From contig NZ_JAMPKY010000001.1 of NCBI RefSeq assembly GCF_039962255.1, positions 558,001 to 622,000 on the forward strand: 64,000 nt of DNA, given 5' to 3'. Positions within the stretch are counted from its first letter, which is position 1. Each line of letters opens with the position of its first letter. Made by a program: the position numbers and the translations under genes. Shown piece by piece: positions 9,534 to 17,712 of this stretch. The DNA is from Leptolyngbya subtilissima AS-A7 (lineage in GTDB: Bacteria > Cyanobacteriota > Cyanobacteriia > Phormidesmidales > Phormidesmidaceae). The notes beneath the pieces were generated by a model that was not told where the DNA came from, ran no database searches, and worked only from the letters and a program-made list of their open reading frames with translations.

Positions 9534-10187
9534 CTAGGCGTTTTCTTCGGCTTCCTCCCTTCTGCGGCGCAATGCCGCAACGCCCATACCAATTATGCCA
9601 GGCAGTAGTGCTGGGGTTGGTACTGCCGTTATAGAGAGGGAATAGCTACTAGGGTTAACGGAGTTGAGCTGAGAAGTAAATAACCCTCTAGCTGCGATTG
9701 AGTCAGATCCACTAACAAAAATCCCTGCTAGATCTGCAGAGCCAGTAGAGCTATTCCAGACAAAAGATGTGAGATTAAAATTCACGTTTGAGAAAGGAGC
9801 GCTGCCAAGGTTAACTCCAGTGATGAAATTGGCAATCGGTCCACTAATTGTAAACAGGTTAGGGCCGCTAGCAACTAGCACCAAATCCTGAATACGCGGC
9901 AAGGGTGGGATAAGGCTAGTAATGTTTGAATTTGTGAAACTACCCGTGCTAGCAGAAACACCAGTAAATTGCCCACTAGTGTTGCCAGTAAAGGGATTGG
10001 TAAAACTGAAAAAATCTAGGTTGTTACCAACACGCTTAACTCCTCCCCCAATGATATCTGTATTGCTTAAATTGAGAGTGCTACCGCCAACGATAGTAGC
10101 CGCTTCAGCAGGGGCTGAGACTACCATTGTTCCTGTGATCACTGTGCCTGCGATCGCAGTGCTTGATATAAACGCTTTAAATGACAT
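9534..10187 (-). CDS. Secreted PTPA-CTERM sorting-domain protein
   Basis: This second exported protein of the exosortase substrate type has 217 residues. The N-terminal signal is MSFKAFISSTAIAGTVITG... ending near APAEAA. A Ser/Asn/Gly-rich body without catalytic motifs follows, then the tag PTPALLPGIIGMGVAALRRR with an acidic tail. The N-terminus and tag resemble the convergent gene at 8480, suggesting an old duplication; the bodies differ. The two genes face each other with separate hairpin terminators between them. The likely destination is the cell surface or exopolysaccharide matrix (inference from the family). Confidence 0.84.
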   Translation of the reverse strand: MSFKAFISSTAIAGTVITGTMVVSAPAEAATIVGGSTLNLSNTDIIGGGVKRVGNNLDFFSFTNPFTGNTSGQFTGVSASTGSFTNSNITSLIPPLPRIQDLVLVASGPNLFTISGPIANFITGVNLGSAPFSNVNFNLTSFVWNSSTGSADLAGIFVSGSDSIAARGLFTSQLNSVNPSSYSLSITAVPTPALLPGIIGMGVAALRRRREEAEENA

Positions 10188-10455
10188 AGTTTGAAACCTA
10201 CCTAAATTTGCTGAAACCGGGGCTAATCTTTCAGGCCTAATCTTTAGAAATAGCTAACCAGGGTTTGGTCAGCGTCAGAATAGGTGCACCACAGGTAGAT
10301 TAGACAGCAAATGCACGGAATGCTTTCAGAATCAATCCTCTCTGTTATAAGCAATTTCACTAGGTAAGGACAGAGTTACCTAGGAAGCTTTATAGATTCC
10401 ACAAACTTGGCTAGCAAGTATTTCTATACGATGTCAAGCCTTCACAGGATACGGC

Positions 10456-12642
10456 TTAGACAGGTAGCAGAGCTAGCTTAGTTGCGGCCTCTTTGGCAAT
10501 TAGCCCAATCAAGGGAATCTTAGAGATCCAAAGTTTTTCGAGAGCCTGTTCTAGCTGGGCAGACTTCACTGTGCCCAGGTGTGATACCAGCACCATGCCG
10601 CTGCTCTCTGCTGATAGCAGGGCAGCATCAGCATATTCTGCAAAGGGGGGCGAATCATAGATGACCAAATCAAAATAGGATTCGGTCTTGGTGACAAACT
10701 GCTTCATCTTTGTCGATGACAACAGGCGGGCCGGGTCGACAGCGGTAGTGCCGGTAGTGAGCACAAACAGGTTGGGTTCGGTGGGCGATCGCTTGATCAC
10801 ATTCTTTAGATCCAGCTCGCCGGCCAAGATGTTCGCAAAGCCCTGCTGGTTCGGCAGATCTAAAAAGTTGTGCAGGTGGGGAAAGCGAAAATCGGCATCG
10901 ATTAGCAGCACTCGGTTGCCCAGTTCAGCGGCGGCCCAAGCCAAATAAGCGGCGGTGGTTGAGTCAGCCAGTTGGTTATCGGCAGAGCTAATCACCAGCG
11001 ATCTGAGCGGGCGATCGGCGTCGAGCCGCTGTAGGTTGGCTACCAGCGATCGAAACGCCTCGCGATAGGCGTAGAGATCATCGATGGGCAAGTCTCCCTT
11101 TTTAGGCCCTTGGCCATTCAACATCTCATCGACGACCTGATACAGCGACATCAAATGCTGCTCGTCATAACCCCGTTCAACGGCTCCATTGTGGGGAATC
11201 ATCCCCAAAATCGGTACTGGCGTAACCCGCTTAAGATCGCGGGCGGTGTAGAGCACATCTTTTTGAGAATCGAGGGCGAGTGCCAAACCGACCCCGAGCA
11301 GCAGTCCAAGTAACCCCCCTAGCACCAAATTGTTTGATAGATTAGCAACGTCGGTTGCCACCGTAGCAGGAGTAATCAGCTCCCAAGGTAGCTCGCGCTG
11401 AGCCGCTTCAATTTGAAGGGTTTCGCGGCGCTGGAGCAGCTGGCTTAGGCTAGCGTTAGCAATGGCCAACTCTCGATCTAGATCAGTAAACTCGCGGGTT
11501 ACCCCAGCCAGCTGACCTACGTCTACGTTGAGGTCGGCCAGTGTAGACGAGAGGGCCGCCTCTCGGGCCGCCAGTACGTTAATTTGGCCCATTAGCTCTT
11601 GCTGGGCATTAGCCCCCTCGCGAGCCATGAGTGCCAGCAGATTTTGGCGCTGCTCTTGTAGCACCTGCATATCGTCGCTGGTGCTGAGAAAGATTGTAGA
11701 AGCCTGGGCAATTTCGCTATCTAGGGCTAGTAGTTGCTCTACTAGAGCCTGATAACGGCTGTTGCTGCTGAGCACCGACGATACCGAGACATCCTGGGGT
11801 CGCTCGGTTAGCTGGCGTTCTAGCTCTTCGTAACGGGTCATGTTTTCTTCTAGCTCAACTAGCACTGCCCGATATTCGTTTTCAAAGGCAGCGATTTGCT
11901 CAGATAACTTGTCACCCTCAGCATCGGGAGTGATTAAATTCGAGCCCTGGCGCAGACTTTGCAGGTTGCCCTGGAGCTCATTCACCCGTTTGCGAGCATC
12001 GGGTATTTTATCGTCTAAGAATTTAAGCCCCTGCTGTAGGTCGCGCTGACGCGAAGCCAGCCCATAATTTAGAAACGTTTGGGCAATTAAATTGGCTACA
12101 TACTCCACATCTTGAGACGACGCCCCACGGTACGTTGCCCAAAAAATTCTTGATTCTTTCGTGAGCTGAAGACTTAGTCGACTTTCAATTTGGCTATAAC
12201 AACTTCTATTCAACTCTTCTTCAGATAGGCCAGTTGAGGCCGCTTGGCCTGGAGGCACACAGCCTTCTAAGCCCTTAGCGCGTAGATCGGCCACCACCGG
12301 TTGCAGTACCCCAGGGCTGGTTAAAATTTTGGTTTGGTCAGCTAGGGTCAGCTCTGTCGCCTCCTGCTGATTCACAGGCACTTCAGACAGTGAGGAGATG
12401 ACCTCAGTCTCAGCACTTTGGGGCTGGATTAAAATCTCAAAGGCGGCAGAGTAAGACGGCGGGCTAAGGTAGGCCCGCAGACCCGCGGCCCCGGTCAGGG
12501 CAGCGGTTATGCCAGCAATTAAGAGCAGTCTGCGCCTGATGGTAGATAGCAAGCTGCCCAGATCTAGCCCACCTTCTGAGCCAGAGTCAGCCCCCGCAGC
12601 TATAGGGAGCGTGGGCGAAGGTTGGAGATTGTGAGCTTTCAT
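10456..12642 (-). CDS. Wzc-like polysaccharide co-polymerase with degenerate tyrosine-kinase domain
   Basis: This inner-membrane protein would control chain length and export of exopolysaccharide with Wza and Wzy. At 728 residues it has a Wzz domain with membrane helix 1 (about 39-58), a long periplasmic coiled-coil region (about 200-430), helix 2 (about 436-454) and a cytoplasmic BY-kinase-like domain. The P-loop is lost: the GEGKS-type motif reads SSADNQLADSTTA at 552-564, with no Gly-Lys. Walker A' (LLIDADFRFP, 579-588) and Walker B (LVIYDSPP, 659-666) remain. The C-terminus lacks a tyrosine cluster. It is therefore probably a pseudokinase. It lies 108 bases downstream of the wza-like gene on the same strand, so the two are likely co-transcribed. 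Confidence 0.9.
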   Translation of the reverse strand: MKAHNLQPSPTLPIAAGADSGSEGGLDLGSLLSTIRRRLLLIAGITAALTGAAGLRAYLSPPSYSAAFEILIQPQSAETEVISSLSEVPVNQQEATELTLADQTKILTSPGVLQPVVADLRAKGLEGCVPPGQAASTGLSEEELNRSCYSQIESRLSLQLTKESRIFWATYRGASSQDVEYVANLIAQTFLNYGLASRQRDLQQGLKFLDDKIPDARKRVNELQGNLQSLRQGSNLITPDAEGDKLSEQIAAFENEYRAVLVELEENMTRYEELERQLTERPQDVSVSSVLSSNSRYQALVEQLLALDSEIAQASTIFLSTSDDMQVLQEQRQNLLALMAREGANAQQELMGQINVLAAREAALSSTLADLNVDVGQLAGVTREFTDLDRELAIANASLSQLLQRRETLQIEAAQRELPWELITPATVATDVANLSNNLVLGGLLGLLLGVGLALALDSQKDVLYTARDLKRVTPVPILGMIPHNGAVERGYDEQHLMSLYQVVDEMLNGQGPKKGDLPIDDLYAYREAFRSLVANLQRLDADRPLRSLVISSADNQLADSTTAAYLAWAAAELGNRVLLIDADFRFPHLHNFLDLPNQQGFANILAGELDLKNVIKRSPTEPNLFVLTTGTTAVDPARLLSSTKMKQFVTKTESYFDLVIYDSPPFAEYADAALLSAESSGMVLVSHLGTVKSAQLEQALEKLWISKIPLIGLIAKEAATKLALLPV

Positions 12643-12750
12643 CCCTGATTCCTAGATAAATAGTAGTGTAGGCGGTGAAGGGTTACTCCGGTAGCCAAAC
12701 GTGCGCTCCGTGTTGAGCAAAGGGTAGAATGAGTCTTTGCTTCGATAGCC

Positions 12751-14280
12751 TTAGTCAAATAAGTTGAGGAAACGGAAGGGCGCAGACAAGATATTGAGGA
12801 AGTTGGCGAGCGGGTTGGCTACGCTGCCCAAATTGTCTGAAAATGCGGCTAATCCCGATCGCCCGACGACAATAATGTCGTTGTTTTGCAGAGCAGGGTT
12901 GTCGGCGTCGCTAATGCCCTGGGCGAAGTCGATGTTAATTTCTCGCTGGGTGACGGTGCCGTCTGGATTGAGTCGCACTAGCCCCACTGTAGTTGCTCTG
13001 GCTCGGGTGTTAAAGCCGCCAGCGGCCAAAATACCCTGGTTGAGGGGTGTATTGGGGGGTACCTCTACTAGCCCAGCATTGCGAACCTCGCCCACCACAT
13101 TAATCCGAATTGTATCTGGCGCAAAGCTAGATTCGGCCAGGCGCGACGATTCTGCTGCGCCTACCGCTGCTGTCGCGGTGGGAATAAACACCGTATCACC
13201 GTCCTGCAGCAGGGCATTTTGCTGGGTGGCCCCCACCTCTAGCAGGCTCCACAGGTCAACATTAAAGGTCTGCTCGCCTCCACTACGAGTCAGACGACGC
13301 ACCTGCACTTGGCGAATGTTGGCCATCGGCTTAATGCCCCCAGCAATTTGAATAGCATCGGTTATCTTTTGGGCCGTGCCCCCTGCCCTGCTTCCGCCTT
13401 CTCCCCCCGGTATGCCTGCATCGCCAGTGCGTGTGACGCCTCCCTGAAGGGTATATGGCCCAGGGCGAAAAACTTCGCCAATTACCGCAATGTTGATCGG
13501 TGAGCTAGTAGAGGGAGCAATGCCGGCCTCAGCTAACAACTGGGCTTCTTCGAGGGGTACCAGGGTAGAAGGAATAAAGATGCTGTCGCCATCGCGTAGG
13601 GTAATGTCTTGGTTCACGTTGCCACTACTGACCAAGTCCCATAGGTTGACGCTAAACATTTGGGGCTGACCATTGCGAAGCCGCTGCACCTGTACCTCTC
13701 GCAGGTTGGCGCTACGGGTAATGCCCCCAGCCTGAGTGAGCAACTGAGTCAGCTTTGGAAAGGTGGTGCCTTCATTGCTTAGGGTATAAGAGCCGGGCCG
13801 GTTTATTTCGCCGGCAACACCAACTACTAGAGGGCGGCGGGACAGCAGGTTGAGGGTAACCCCAGGACGCCGTAAGTACTGATTGTAGCGAGCCGTAATC
13901 CGCTCTCTCGCAGAGTCTAGGGTAAGGCCTAGTACATTGACATCGCCCACTACAGGCAGAGTGAGAGTGCCGTCGACCTGCACTTCAAACTCGCCGCTGT
14001 ACTGGGGCAGTTGAAAGAGGGACAGCTGCACGCGATCGCCCGCGCCCAGCGTATAGGGTCTCTCAGGCTGCTGGGGCAGCGGTGCTGCTGGGGGCGATGG
14101 CCGATAGGGCTGACTAGAAGTTTGGGATAACGGAACTGTGGTTGGGGTAGGACCCGCAGTGCTGCCCGACATGGTTTGAGCCTTGCCCTCGCTGCATAAA
14201 AGCAGAGTCAGGGTACCGGCCAAAAAGAGGGGTATTTGAACTAAGGATACACGTTCGAAGGTGATGAACCAAAAGCCCAT
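12751..14280 (-). CDS. Wza-like polysaccharide export protein with SLBB domains
   Basis: This is an outer-membrane or periplasmic polysaccharide export channel protein. After an N-terminal hydrophobic signal segment and a Pro/Ser/Thr-rich linker comes the poly-export domain beginning YTLGAGDRVQLSLFQLPQYS, then three SLBB-type repeats, each with a GEV/GEI...PG or GLV motif and an AGG (VAGEINRPGSYTL, VIGEVFRPGPYTL, VVGEVRNAGLVEV). The cysteine in LLLCSEG is not a canonical lipobox, so lipidation is uncertain. Start choice: ATG 14280 has a gtgagg ribosome site 7-8 bases upstream; the upstream GTG at 14292 overlaps that site and is unlikely. The Wzc-like gene follows on the same strand. Confidence 0.92.
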   Translation of the reverse strand: MGFWFITFERVSLVQIPLFLAGTLTLLLCSEGKAQTMSGSTAGPTPTTVPLSQTSSQPYRPSPPAAPLPQQPERPYTLGAGDRVQLSLFQLPQYSGEFEVQVDGTLTLPVVGDVNVLGLTLDSARERITARYNQYLRRPGVTLNLLSRRPLVVGVAGEINRPGSYTLSNEGTTFPKLTQLLTQAGGITRSANLREVQVQRLRNGQPQMFSVNLWDLVSSGNVNQDITLRDGDSIFIPSTLVPLEEAQLLAEAGIAPSTSSPINIAVIGEVFRPGPYTLQGGVTRTGDAGIPGGEGGSRAGGTAQKITDAIQIAGGIKPMANIRQVQVRRLTRSGGEQTFNVDLWSLLEVGATQQNALLQDGDTVFIPTATAAVGAAESSRLAESSFAPDTIRINVVGEVRNAGLVEVPPNTPLNQGILAAGGFNTRARATTVGLVRLNPDGTVTQREINIDFAQGISDADNPALQNNDIIVVGRSGLAAFSDNLGSVANPLANFLNILSAPFRFLNLFD

Positions 14281-14917
14281 GTTATACCTCACAGGATTAC
14301 CATCATGCTCTGCGGCCTAATTTATCTACTTAGCGCATCTGTTATTGATCCGGGCAGATGGGGGAATATCAGGTAAATTACTGAGCGGTTCATATAATTT
14401 TGGTGAACGGAGGATAAATGCGAAGATCGCTTAAATAAAGCTTAGTATTTCTACGCATACACAAGTAGTGTGCCAAACTCTGTCTTAAGTTGCTACGGTT
14501 CAGCGGTATTCAATTTAAAGGCATGAGAGTAGCGTCCCTCCAGTGTTATCTTTCATACCTGAGATAGATGTTTATATCTATTAGTTCTGCTCTTTTTAGG
14601 TGGGCACTGGCCTAAATTCGGAGTTGAGGCCTACTCAAGCGCGTGCTCTTAATTGGCTTAACAGGCCTGAGGACAGACGTTTGAAAGCTAAAGTTCCTGA
14701 ATGCAGGTCTGTAGCTGCCATAGAGCGAACTCGGTATAAACTAAGGACTCGTCCAGTGAACTTTAATAGAGTAATTTTCGTCACTTGCCAGTGTGAGGCG
14801 GCTAAGGGCGGTGCCATAACTGACTTTTAGCTTTAGCTTCAACCTTTGTCGTAAGGCTTACGAAAAAATTCCCCTGGGACATCTACTGTAGATTTACCCA
14901 TCAGAGCTTTTAGAACC
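14281..14917. other. Divergent intergenic region, no gene seen
   Basis: This 637-base AT-rich region between the minus-strand wza-like gene and the plus-strand transferase gene must hold promoters for both directions. A TATAAT hexamer is present at 14393-14398 on the plus strand, but I see no matching -35 box. The frame at 14600-14830 has no family features and is not called. Confidence 0.45.
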
Positions 14918-15745
14918 ATGTCAAACAAGTATGGCCTTGCTTGCAAGTCTAGTCTTGCCTGTGAGGATATTCTCGGGTTTTCGATTGCGACCCAGTCGTT
15001 TGTCGACCAAATCGAATTGATGATGCACTGGGCTCAGCAACGGCTCAGCCGAGTTATCTGCGTCGCCAATGTTCATATGCTCATGGAAGCCCAATGGGAT
15101 CCCTCGTTTGCAAGCGTTTTACACAACGCCGACCTGCTAACTCCTGATGGAATGCCCCTGGTATGGACCCTGAATTTGATTCGCAAAAGCCGTCACGATC
15201 GTGTGGCCGGAATGGATATCTTGTTAGAGACTTGTCGTCAGGCCTCAGCCTTAGGCGTAGGAGTCTATTTCATTGGCAGTGATGCCGATACCCTGGGCAA
15301 AATGCGGCAGCAGCTAAAACAAGATTTTCCAAATCTGGTGATTGCAGGCATGCACCCCCTGCCCTTTCGCCCGTTAACCCCAGAAGAAGACCGCCAGGTG
15401 GTAGAGCATATTAATCAAAGCCAGGCAGGTTTTCTGTTTGTGTCTTTGGGCTGCCCTAAGCAGGAACTATGGATGCACCAGCATCGACATAAGGTTAAGG
15501 CTGTGATGGTGGGCCTGGGCGGTGTGTTCCCGATCTATGCGGGTCTGCGCAAACATGCCCCAGAATGGGTACGCACCTCGGGGCTAGAGTGGCTGTATCG
15601 GCTGGTGCAGGAGCCAGGACGGCTATGGAAGCGGTATGGAACGACCATTCCACCGTTTGTGTATCTGTCGGTTAAGCAGGTGATTACGACGAGGGTTAGC
15701 CGACGGCTAAATCGCATGTTTGGCGATCGCATTTCCCAAGTTTAA
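14918..15745 (+). CDS. WecG/TagA/CpsF-family glycosyltransferase
   Basis: This GT26-family enzyme transfers an N-acetylmannosamine-type or related sugar to a lipid-linked acceptor, usually as the second step of a repeat unit. It has 275 residues, typical for the family. Visible motifs are NVH at 51-53, the LLTPDGMPLVW segment with catalytic-type Asp77, GFLFVSLGCPKQELW, the GLGGVFPIYAG glycine loop and C-terminal GLEWLYRLVQEPGRLWKRY. That C-terminal part normally mediates membrane association. It opens the plus-strand exopolysaccharide genes. The exact donor sugar cannot be read from the sequence. Confidence 0.92.
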   Translation: MSNKYGLACKSSLACEDILGFSIATQSFVDQIELMMHWAQQRLSRVICVANVHMLMEAQWDPSFASVLHNADLLTPDGMPLVWTLNLIRKSRHDRVAGMDILLETCRQASALGVGVYFIGSDADTLGKMRQQLKQDFPNLVIAGMHPLPFRPLTPEEDRQVVEHINQSQAGFLFVSLGCPKQELWMHQHRHKVKAVMVGLGGVFPIYAGLRKHAPEWVRTSGLEWLYRLVQEPGRLWKRYGTTIPPFVYLSVKQVITTRVSRRLNRMFGDRISQV

Positions 15746-15887
15746 CCCGAAGTTGTCCTCGGGATGCCGCTTTCTTGGGATATCAACTTGGGGCGGAGAC
15801 GCGTTATTTGGTAGCAGCGCATTTGATTATTTTCCTGAAAGTCGTACCTGTTGACCAGATGATCTTCCTACAGCTAAGGATGTAACC

Positions 15888-16313
15888 ATGGTGCAGCCAC
15901 GACGCAACCGCAACCGGTCTAGGCGACGGGCCATTTATTGCCCCAGCCACAGTTGTTATTTAGATAGTGTGAGTCAAAAATATCCCCTCCACACCACAAA
16001 GCCTGAACATTTACAGCAGCGGGGCATGGGCCGCAAGCAAGCCCTCACAGTAGTGGCAGAGTTGGGTACTGTGCCCCTGCAAGGAGAGTGGCTAGAGGCA
16101 TTTTGGTGCGACCACTGCCAGCAAACTCAGTGGTACCACGTGCGCAAAACGGCGGCCAATGGCTATGCGCTTAGTTTGGCTCCTGAGGATCTCTGGCTAC
16201 GGGCTTCGGGGGTGATTTTTCCGGCGGGAAACCCGACGGTGGGAGAGTTTACTCGCCGGGTAGCCCAGCAAACGAGGTTTAACGGAGTGAAAGATTTTTG
16301 CCGGATTGGGTGA
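15888..16313 (+). CDS. Conserved hypothetical protein with paired cysteines (141 aa)
   Basis: I recognise no named function. The N-terminus is strongly basic (RRNRNRSRRRAIYCPSHSC). Two cysteine pairs (CPSHSC and CDHC) could bind a metal. The middle reads EWLEAFWCDHCQQTQWYHVR, and the end has GEFTRRVAQQTRF. No signal peptide or membrane helix is present. ATG 15888 is preceded by aaggatg. It lies between the TagA-like gene and gmd, so it may be transcribed with them, but nothing ties it to sugar chemistry. A nucleic-acid or zinc-binding role is speculation. Confidence 0.7.
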   Translation: MVQPRRNRNRSRRRAIYCPSHSCYLDSVSQKYPLHTTKPEHLQQRGMGRKQALTVVAELGTVPLQGEWLEAFWCDHCQQTQWYHVRKTAANGYALSLAPEDLWLRASGVIFPAGNPTVGEFTRRVAQQTRFNGVKDFCRIG

Positions 16314-16379
16314 TAGAGCTGTGAATGTTTGACCTGTAGGATTGTTTCAGTTTCGTTGTTTGTTCATTAAGTGGTCTCT

Positions 16380-17465
16380 ATGACTATTACTAAAAAAGCT
16401 CTCATCACGGGTATTACCGGACAAGATGGCTCTTATTTAAGCGAGCTGCTATTAGAAAAAGGCTATGAGGTGCACGGCATTATTCGCCGCACCTCTACTA
16501 TTAACACCGATCGCATTGATCACCTCTACGAAGACCCCCACAGCGATTCGGCTCGACTATTTTTGCACTACGGCGATCTCACCGATGGCACCACCCTGCG
16601 GCGCATTCTTGAAGAAGTGCAGCCCATAGAGATTTACAACTTGGGGGCACAGTCCCACGTGCGGGTGAGTTTCGACTCACCTGAATACACCGTTGACGCA
16701 GTAGGCATGGGCACGCTGCGCCTGCTCGAAGCCATTCGCGACTACCGCCAGCGCACCGGCATTGAGGTCCGCTACTACCAAGCGGGCTCTTCGGAAATGT
16801 ACGGCAAAGTGCAAGATGTGCCCCAGAGCGAAACCACCCCGTTCTATCCCCGCAGCCCTTACGCCTGTGCCAAGGTTTATGCCCACTGGCAAACGCTCAA
16901 TCACCGTGAATCGTACGGTATGTTTGCCTGCAATGGCATTTTGTTTAACCATGAGTCACCCCGCCGGGGCGAAACCTTTGTCACCCGCAAAATTACCCGC
17001 GCCGTGGCCCGCATTGTCGCTGGGCAGCAGAGCAAAATCTATATGGGCAACCTCGATGCTAAGCGCGACTGGGGCTATGCCAAAGACTATGTCAAAGCCA
17101 TGTGGCTCATGTTGCAACAAGAAGAGCCCGATGACTACGTCATCGCTACAGGCGAAACCTACTCGGTGCGCGAATTTTTAGACATTGCCTTTGGCCATGT
17201 CAACCTCGATTGGCAAGACTATGTGGCCTTCGATGAGCGCTACCTACGCCCTGCCGAAGTAGAACTACTGATTGGTAACCCTGCTAAGGCCAAAGCAAAA
17301 CTAGGGTGGGAACCAACCGTCACCTTTGAAGAGTTAGTACACCTCATGGTCGAAGCTGATCTACAAGCCCTAGGCCTGGTCACGCTCAACGGCAATGCGG
17401 CCACCAGCGTGCTAGATCGAGCCACCCTGCGGGCTGGCAGTGGAGAAAGAGTGGTCGTTGGGTAG
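16380..17465 (+). CDS. gmd: GDP-mannose 4,6-dehydratase
   Basis: This enzyme converts GDP-D-mannose to GDP-4-keto-6-deoxy-D-mannose, the precursor of fucose, rhamnose and related deoxysugars. It is an extended SDR protein of 361 residues: [19 protein letters not shown] (NADP-binding loop), the SSEMYGK segment, [10 protein letters not shown] (catalytic Tyr-x3-Lys) and the substrate-binding [23 protein letters not shown] 16380 is preferred over GTG 16371 because the family starts a few residues before the glycine loop. No GDP-fucose synthase or rhamnose reductase follows in the window, so the finishing enzyme must be elsewhere. The final 30 residues are not family-typical. Confidence 0.96.
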   Translation: MTITKKALITGITGQDGSYLSELLLEKGYEVHGIIRRTSTINTDRIDHLYEDPHSDSARLFLHYGDLTDGTTLRRILEEVQPIEIYNLGAQSHVRVSFDSPEYTVDAVGMGTLRLLEAIRDYRQRTGIEVRYYQAGSSEMYGKVQDVPQSETTPFYPRSPYACAKVYAHWQTLNHRESYGMFACNGILFNHESPRRGETFVTRKITRAVARIVAGQQSKIYMGNLDAKRDWGYAKDYVKAMWLMLQQEEPDDYVIATGETYSVREFLDIAFGHVNLDWQDYVAFDERYLRPAEVELLIGNPAKAKAKLGWEPTVTFEELVHLMVEADLQALGLVTLNGNAATSVLDRATLRAGSGERVVVG

Positions 17466-17592
17466 AGTGCGTTTTGTTCTCTTTTCCCCATCTCAAATCA
17501 CCGCTTGAAATCAAGGGTTTGTAGGAATTAAGGCTGGGTGATTCTTCTGGAGCTTTTTGGTTAGAGAAAATTAAGCATAGGTTAGAGAATAC

Positions 17593-17642
17593 GGCCGATA
17601 GTGCTCAATGCTAGCTAGCGTCACATTGAGTGCTATCGGCCA
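17593..17642 (+). terminator. Long hairpin after gmd (18-base arms with two G.U pairs)
   Basis: Arms ggccgatagtgctcaatg (17593-17610) and cattgagtgctatcggcc (17625-17642) pair along 18 positions, two of them G.U wobbles in RNA. The loop is 14 bases. There is no U-run after it, so it may be a terminator, a processing site or a small repeat. It separates gmd from the AT-rich gene block starting at 17713. Confidence 0.55.
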
Positions 17643-17712
17643 ATTTAGAGCAGAAAATCTGGCCTTAAAGAGCCTTTTTAGCTGCCAAAAGTCTTGATAC
17701 TAAGGTTTAGGT

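Noticed and set aside
11840..12049. Ser-rich plus-strand frames inside the Wzc-like gene
   Set aside because: Shadow of the minus-strand gene, with composition typical of antisense frames.
14393..14398. TATAAT hexamer as promoter for the TagA-like gene
   Set aside because: It is more than 500 bases from the start codon with no -35 box, so it cannot be assigned.
14600..14830. 76-residue plus-strand frame in the divergent gap
   Set aside because: No ribosome site, no family features, and an opposing frame of similar size overlaps it; it lies in a promoter region.
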